A DNA stretch of 64,000 bases from Xenopus tropicalis (Eukaryota; Chordata; Amphibia; Anura; Pipidae): NCBI RefSeq assembly GCF_000004195.4, contig NC_030678.2, forward strand, positions 148,136,547 through 148,200,546, written 5' to 3'. Numbering within the stretch: position 1 is the stretch's first letter; each line of letters opens with the position of its first letter. Positions 59,045-64,000 of this stretch are shown piece after piece. Under the pieces are notes generated by a model, which was given only the letters and a program-made list of their open reading frames with translations, did no database searches and was not told the DNA's origin. Position numbers and translations under genes: made by a program.

Positions 59045-61634
59045 TTAAAGGACAAGGAAAGACTAATGCCCCAAATTCTCTTCACTAAGGTTATGCTCTA
59101 AGGAAGCCTCATCCTATATGAGGGACAAACTACGTGTTGGAGGAGGAACAGAATTTTAGTGGGTACCAGGGCTACCATCAGGGACCGAAGGCAGAGGGGA
59201 CCCAAAACATACAAAAGTGATCATTACGGGTTGAAAGACGATGGGGCTCGTGGAGAGTGGGTGGAGTCTGGAAGGACCATTGGAGCAGTTTTATCATAAT
59301 GTGTGGCCTGGGAAAATCAGATGATGGATGGACAAATACTTGAAGCCCCCTGGAGGGAGGGCCCTGTCAACTTTTCTGCAGGCACAGTCAGCTGAGGGCA
59401 GATTATTTAAGGGGCACCTATTGGGGGAAATTATCTCCCCTTGCCAGTTAAGAACATGGAGGAGGTTCTTTCATTAAATGCATGTTCCTTCCCGATGTGG
59501 GTGGCGCAGCACTAGGGGGCATCATTTTGTTTCCCCCAACCAGACTAAGAGCACTATTAGCTCACACCTCTGTAATTAGCATTGATTGGCTGATATAGAT
59601 GTAGCACAGAGGTGAGGTTACATTATATATAGAGAATAGCTAGGCAGGCTGCAGGTGGTGCTGCTTGCTTGTATGACTTGCTGGACTCTTGCCTGGTGTC
59701 GGTTGGGAGTTGCAACTAGTACTTTTTATAACCAAAGTGCCTTCAAGGCAGATTTATCATCATTATTCAGTTATTCAATGCCTTCTCTTTGTTCAGTGTT
59801 ATTCATGTTTCTGAAAGCTTAAGCAAAGCCAGGTGACATCATTTTCTAGGGCATTCTTTGTTTTGGGGAGTTTACATACTGAATTTCTGTCTGCAGTCAA
59901 TTCTGCTCATCTGATCCAATGTCTGGATGCTGGGAAGGCATCTATAGGAAGTATTTTTACAAATACTGTACATAAGGCATAAACCACTTGTGTTAAATAT
60001 TAAGATATAAGTCGGTACTGTAGAGCTCCATGACCATTAATGAACATGGCAGCAGACCAAATGCTTTTATACAGGTCATTAAACTTCAAAATAACTTTTA
60101 ATATTTATGATTTTTGTAGGGTGCATATTATTATAGTTTTTATGTAGATATGTGTTGTGTGAAGGGGCTTGAGGGTTGCAGAAGGTGGGATGGATTCAAG
60201 AACTAGCCACTGAGGAGCAGTTTATGGAGGGGTTTTTACTTTTAGAGCAGCCTGTGTGTGCAACACGTGGGTGTCAGTCTGTTTAAAATGTAATACCCAT
60301 CCACTGGGGCCAATGCCAATCAGGCTCCAGACTTGCCACACACACACAGACATAGTTAAATGTTACAGCAAAGAACTATATGCTTTGCCCAAACCCTACT
60401 AAGTACAGCCCAGCCCCGGCCCCACTTAGCAGTTAAAGAAGTTGCCAGTAGGGGTCAGAAGGTGAATTGAGGCTTATTAAACTGAGTGTATAAGGTCTGT
60501 ATTAATGATGACTATTAATCATCTGCATTCTCAAGGAAATTCTTAAAGAAGACTTTCTGTTTGAAAAACAAGCATGTGCCAATGCATTATACTCTTTTAA
60601 ATACAGAAGGAATGTGTTTAAAAAAAGTAGTGTTTCACATTTGTTTATTGAAAATTTCTACAAAAACCATATTAGTCCCGCCAACATGTTCCACTTCCTG
60701 CTTCCTCCTCTCCCAGGGTTTGCAGAGAAGCTAGTGGCACGCAGCACACTGCACTGTAGGATAGGAACCAATCAGCAGCCAGGCTGACCTGATAGGGAAC
60801 TAAAGCCTGTCTTTGCTTGTGTGAGTGCAGGGCTGTGATTGGCTATCCCCCTCCTACTGTGCTGGCAGGGACTGTTAGGACACACCCACCCCTCATATGA
60901 AGAAGATCTATTAGGAGCCCCAAAAAGGGTCCAGTTTTAACTTATATGTCTCCTTTAATAATAAAAAAAAAAGTGTGTATTTACTAGAATAGCTATAAGT
61001 TATTCGAGGTTGGATGTGGGGAAATGGAATGCTTTGACGGCAGGTGAAGGAGTTGTAATGGCCACTACAGTTTGTCCTCTAACAAACAAAACTAGATAGG
61101 AATTTACAGCAAGGGAGAAGCCAAAGGAAAGGTGGGGGATACAATAACCTGTAGTGTTTTTAAGGTCTAATGTGTTTGCTGTCTTTTTACTAATGTTTAC
61201 TAAGGCTAGTGCCACAAGGGGTGGGTTCATGGCCTGCGGAGAAGCACAAGCCAAGAGTCTGCCGCTGCACTTTCATAATCTGATTGTTGCACCTACACCC
61301 GGAGCCATTGGGTTGGCCCAGCTGCGGAGAGGAACTGAATAAACAGATAAGTAATAAAAAGCAGCAATAAAATAGTGTTTTGGCTGCTGGGGTCAGTGAC
61401 CCCCACTTGAAAGCTGGAAAGAGTCAGAAGAATAAAGCAAATAGCAAATAATAAAAAAAAATGAAGACCAATTAAAGAGTTGCTTAAAAATGGTCATTCT
61501 AAAACATACCTAAAAGTTAACTTAAAGGTGAACTACTCCTTTAAGGGTCTCTGCCATTGTGTCACATACTAGTCTAAAAATAAAGAATAATTGGTGAACT
61601 TTGTATAAAATACTTACGAAAAAAAGCTTTAGCT
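59045..61634. other. Intergenic, T2-like pieces, no gene seen
   Basis: TTTAAAGGACAAGGAAAGAC at 59044 looks like a T2-type MITE end. About 60650-60960 ends TATGTCTCCTTTAATAA, another T2-type end, with ATTGGCTATCCCCCTCCTAC inside. No exons recognised. Confidence 0.45.
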
Positions 61635-62088
61635 CCTAGGGGGCACATTTACTAATCCACGAATGTCCGAAAAGCGTCTGAATGCGTTTTTTTCGTAATG
61701 ATCTGTATTTTGCGACTTTTTCGCAAATTGTCGCAAATTTTTCGAGTGCTCAATACAATATTGGCTATGCAAAAGTCGCGACAATTCATGAAAGTCATAA
61801 TGGCTATGAAAAAGTCGCGACAATTCACGAAAGTCATAATAGCTATGAAAAAGTCGCGACAATTCACGAAAGTCATAATGGCTATGAAAAAGTCGCGACA
61901 ATTCACGAAAGTCATAATGGCTATGAAAAAGTCGCAACAAGTCGTGCAAGTCATAACGGCTACGAAAAAGCCGCGACGGTGACGAAAAAATCGCAAAAAA
62001 TACGGAAAAAGTCACAAAATGTTCGTTTCCAATCCGATTTTTTCCCATTCGGGATTCGGATTCGTGGATTAGTAAATCAGCCCCTAGG
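61635..62088. mobile_element. Inverted-end MITE carrying a 39-bp minisatellite
   Basis: Ends GGGGCACATTTACTAATCCA and TGGATTAGTAAATCAGCCCC, flanked by CTAGG on both sides (CTAGGGGG at 61636, CCCCTAGG at 62081). A/T- and CG-rich interior (TCGCAAATT, GAAAAAGTCGC). No transposase. Confidence 0.8.
61775..61969. repeat. 39-bp minisatellite inside the MITE
   Basis: Five units starting at 61775, 61814, 61853, 61892 and 61931. A typical unit is GTCGCGACAATTCACGAAAG followed by TCATAATGGCTATGAAAAA. Because 39 is a multiple of three, frames stay open on both strands and create spurious repeat proteins of 94-146 codons. Confidence 0.9.
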
Positions 62089-62299
62089 TGTTGCTCTGTG
62101 CTGCAACCAAATACAATTGTAGAAATCCAAAAAATAGGAAAAAAGCTTCAGCAAAAATACCTGCTGAATTTTTTTAGCTATTTTTTGGATTTCTGCATAC
62201 TTAAGTCTGCTTGCTCTGTATGTACTGGTGATTGTTTTAGAAGGCAATTCTGTATGAATCAGGTGGAAACTGACATCGTCCCTTTAAAGGGATTCTCTT

Positions 62300-62860
62300 G
62301 TGATTTTTTTATGGTGCAGTTTTTATTACCAAATTACACTGTGTGCATAGCAAATAATTCACTCTACCTTTTGAAATGTTATTTTTGAAACAATAAATGT
62401 ATTTTTTTAGCTGTAATACTGATGTGTAGGCAGCCATCTGGGTCTGAGCTTTCAGAAGGAGCCAGCGCTACACATTAGAACTGCTTTCAGGTAACCTATT
62501 GTTTCTCCTATTCAATGTAACTAAAGGAGTCATGAATTTGCTGAGCTGGACTTGGATTTTTACTATTGAGTGCTGTTATCATATCTACCACTAGGTGGAG
62601 CATTGGAGCATTTTTAGCAATGCAGGTGTCAGGGAGCTGCTATCTTGCTACTTTCTCATTTGTTTTGATGATCGGCTGCTGGAGGTGGAAAAGGGGGAGG
62701 GGTGATATCACTCAAACTTGCAGCTTAGCACTAAAGAGAGACTGAGATATATCAGAGCACAAGTCACATGGCTAAGGGTACCTGGGAAACTAAAAATATG
62801 TCTAGCCCCATGTCAGATTCCAAAAATGCATTGCAATGGACCTCAGGGGCTGCACTGCCT
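62300..62860 (+). repeat. Dispersed repeat, about 550 bp (pair with 5930-6490)
   Basis: Shares GCAAATAATTCACTCTACC, GAGCTTTCAGAAGGAGCC and AGCGCTACACATTAGAACTG with 5930-6490. This copy has about 60 extra bases around CACTAGGTGGAGCATTGGAG. Confidence 0.65.
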
Positions 62861-62881
62861 GGCAGTTAAATGGTTCCGAGA

Positions 62882-63125
62882 TAGTGATGAGCTAAATTTT
62901 TCGCCAGACATGGATTCGCATTTTGACGGATTTTTGTGCAAATCAGGTGCAAAAAATTAAAAATTAGGCGTGTGAGCAAAGCTGCGCAGTTGCGTAAAAA
63001 AAGTTATGGCCATGTCACTAAAAGTTGCGGTCACGTCAAAAAAATTTGGTGCAACAAAAAATTTTTGCGCAGTTTCGCCAATTTTTCAATGAAGCAAAAT
63101 GGGACAGATTCGCTCATTGCTATTA
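62882..63125 (+). repeat. Dispersed repeat with AAATGGGACAGATTCGCT
   Basis: Starts TAGTGATGAGCTAAATTTTT and runs CGCCAGACATGGATTCGC to GCAAAATGGGACAGATTCGC. It is a fuller copy of the family also seen at 7985-8142. Confidence 0.6.
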
Positions 63126-64000
63126 AAAGGAAGTAGGCACAGTAATAGATATGTTATTTATTACCAACATTTACTTTCCCGGCAGCGGCAAGAACAACAT
63201 AAGAACTGGATCTGCTCCATAACTCCTACTTCAGAAAGCCTTCAGGGTTGAGTTTTGCCAGGGCAAAAGTGATCAGATCCAAGATGAAGGGCTGTTCATG
63301 GAGCAGAGAAGGAAATTCAGAATTCGTTCAAATATAAGCAGAAAATGAGAAAAAAGAAACTGCAGCAGCGACAGACATATAGGAATCATATAGAAAGAGC
63401 CAGGAGCCCACTCATCCCTTATCCCCACAGTATGAGAATCACTGCTGTGCCATGTTCCCAGTGAATATTTTTATTTGGGGCCTTACTGACAAATGTGGGG
63501 TCTGGCCTATTTTATGATCAGGCAGGCAGTTCTTGGTTGCAAGAGAACATCACTCCGCACAGCAGTTAGTATTTCCACTGGTAATTCTGACCCAAAAATG
63601 TAAACTTAACCAATACAAAGGGGTAAGATTGTCTTCTAATAACAATATATAATTCTACACATTCATTAATATATACTATAACATATGTAACATATAACAT
63701 ATATATAACATATATATCCTAAGAGCTTATATAAATATCACAGACACCACTTGCACACCCAGCACTGGAAATGACAGACTTCTGCACAATTGCATCCAAA
63801 TTGCAACAAAAATGCACAAGCAGTTGCATTATCTGCTGAATCGAACGCATTTGTGTCAGGGGCAACACCCCAACGTGACTCTGGGACTCTGGGAAAAATG
63901 CTGCATTGTGGCACAAAAAACATGGCGATTGAGGTCAAAAATGCTCTCTTCTCACTGCACTTGCAGATGTAAGTGAGTCCTGGTAGGTTTTTATTGTTTT
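63126..64000. other. Intergenic, AT-rich run, no gene seen
   Basis: About 63668-63720 is a TA/ACATA-rich low-complexity run. Nothing genic to the window end. Confidence 0.5.

Noticed and set aside
61629..62122. Overlapping frames of 94 to 146 codons on both strands
   Set aside because: Produced by the 39-bp tandem unit (a multiple of three) inside an inverted-end MITE.

Overview
The window looks like Xenopus nuclear DNA, more likely X. tropicalis than X. laevis. That rests on an amphibian-type epidermal type II keratin gene with perfectly conserved vertebrate intron positions, and on a very dense background of short inverted-repeat DNA transposons (TTAA-flanked, hAT-like and palindromic MITEs) of the kind frog genomes carry. 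The species call is inference; no mitochondrial or other marker is present.

Only one protein-coding gene can be supported. It is a nine-exon type II keratin on the minus strand. Its coding segments lie between 16632 (ATG) and 11265 (stop), with a TATA box at 16743-16751 and an AP-2-like palindrome just upstream. I could join all nine exons with consensus GT/AG sites. The coding sum is 1572 bases, giving a 523-residue protein with a Gly/Ser-rich head (1-134), a 310-residue coiled-coil rod (135-444) and a Gly/Ser-rich tail (445-523). The tail sequence right after the rod ([14 protein letters not shown]) is of the keratin 5/6/75 kind rather than keratin 8. I did not assign a symbol.

Region by region: 1-10.4 kb is intergenic with several MITEs. 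About 10.4-16.8 kb is the keratin gene and its promoter. From 16.8 to 43.4 kb is gene-free, with MITEs, microsatellites and one LINE-1 3' end (about 38.7-39.3 kb). From 43.4 to 58.6 kb is a direct segmental duplication (43438-50300 and 51499-58625) whose two copies differ mainly by block insertions/deletions and by the size of a 34-bp minisatellite. From 58.6 to 64 kb is repeat-rich intergenic DNA, starting with a 114-bp tandem array and including a transposon with an internal 39-bp minisatellite.

Most long open frames outside the keratin gene fall in tandem repeats or transposon arms and are not genes. I found no evidence of a novel multi-gene system. The most unusual structures are transposons built almost wholly from consecutive hairpins, including two families with the same ends but unrelated hairpin contents, and an hAT-like element with a readable target-site duplication that carries the 34-bp minisatellite.
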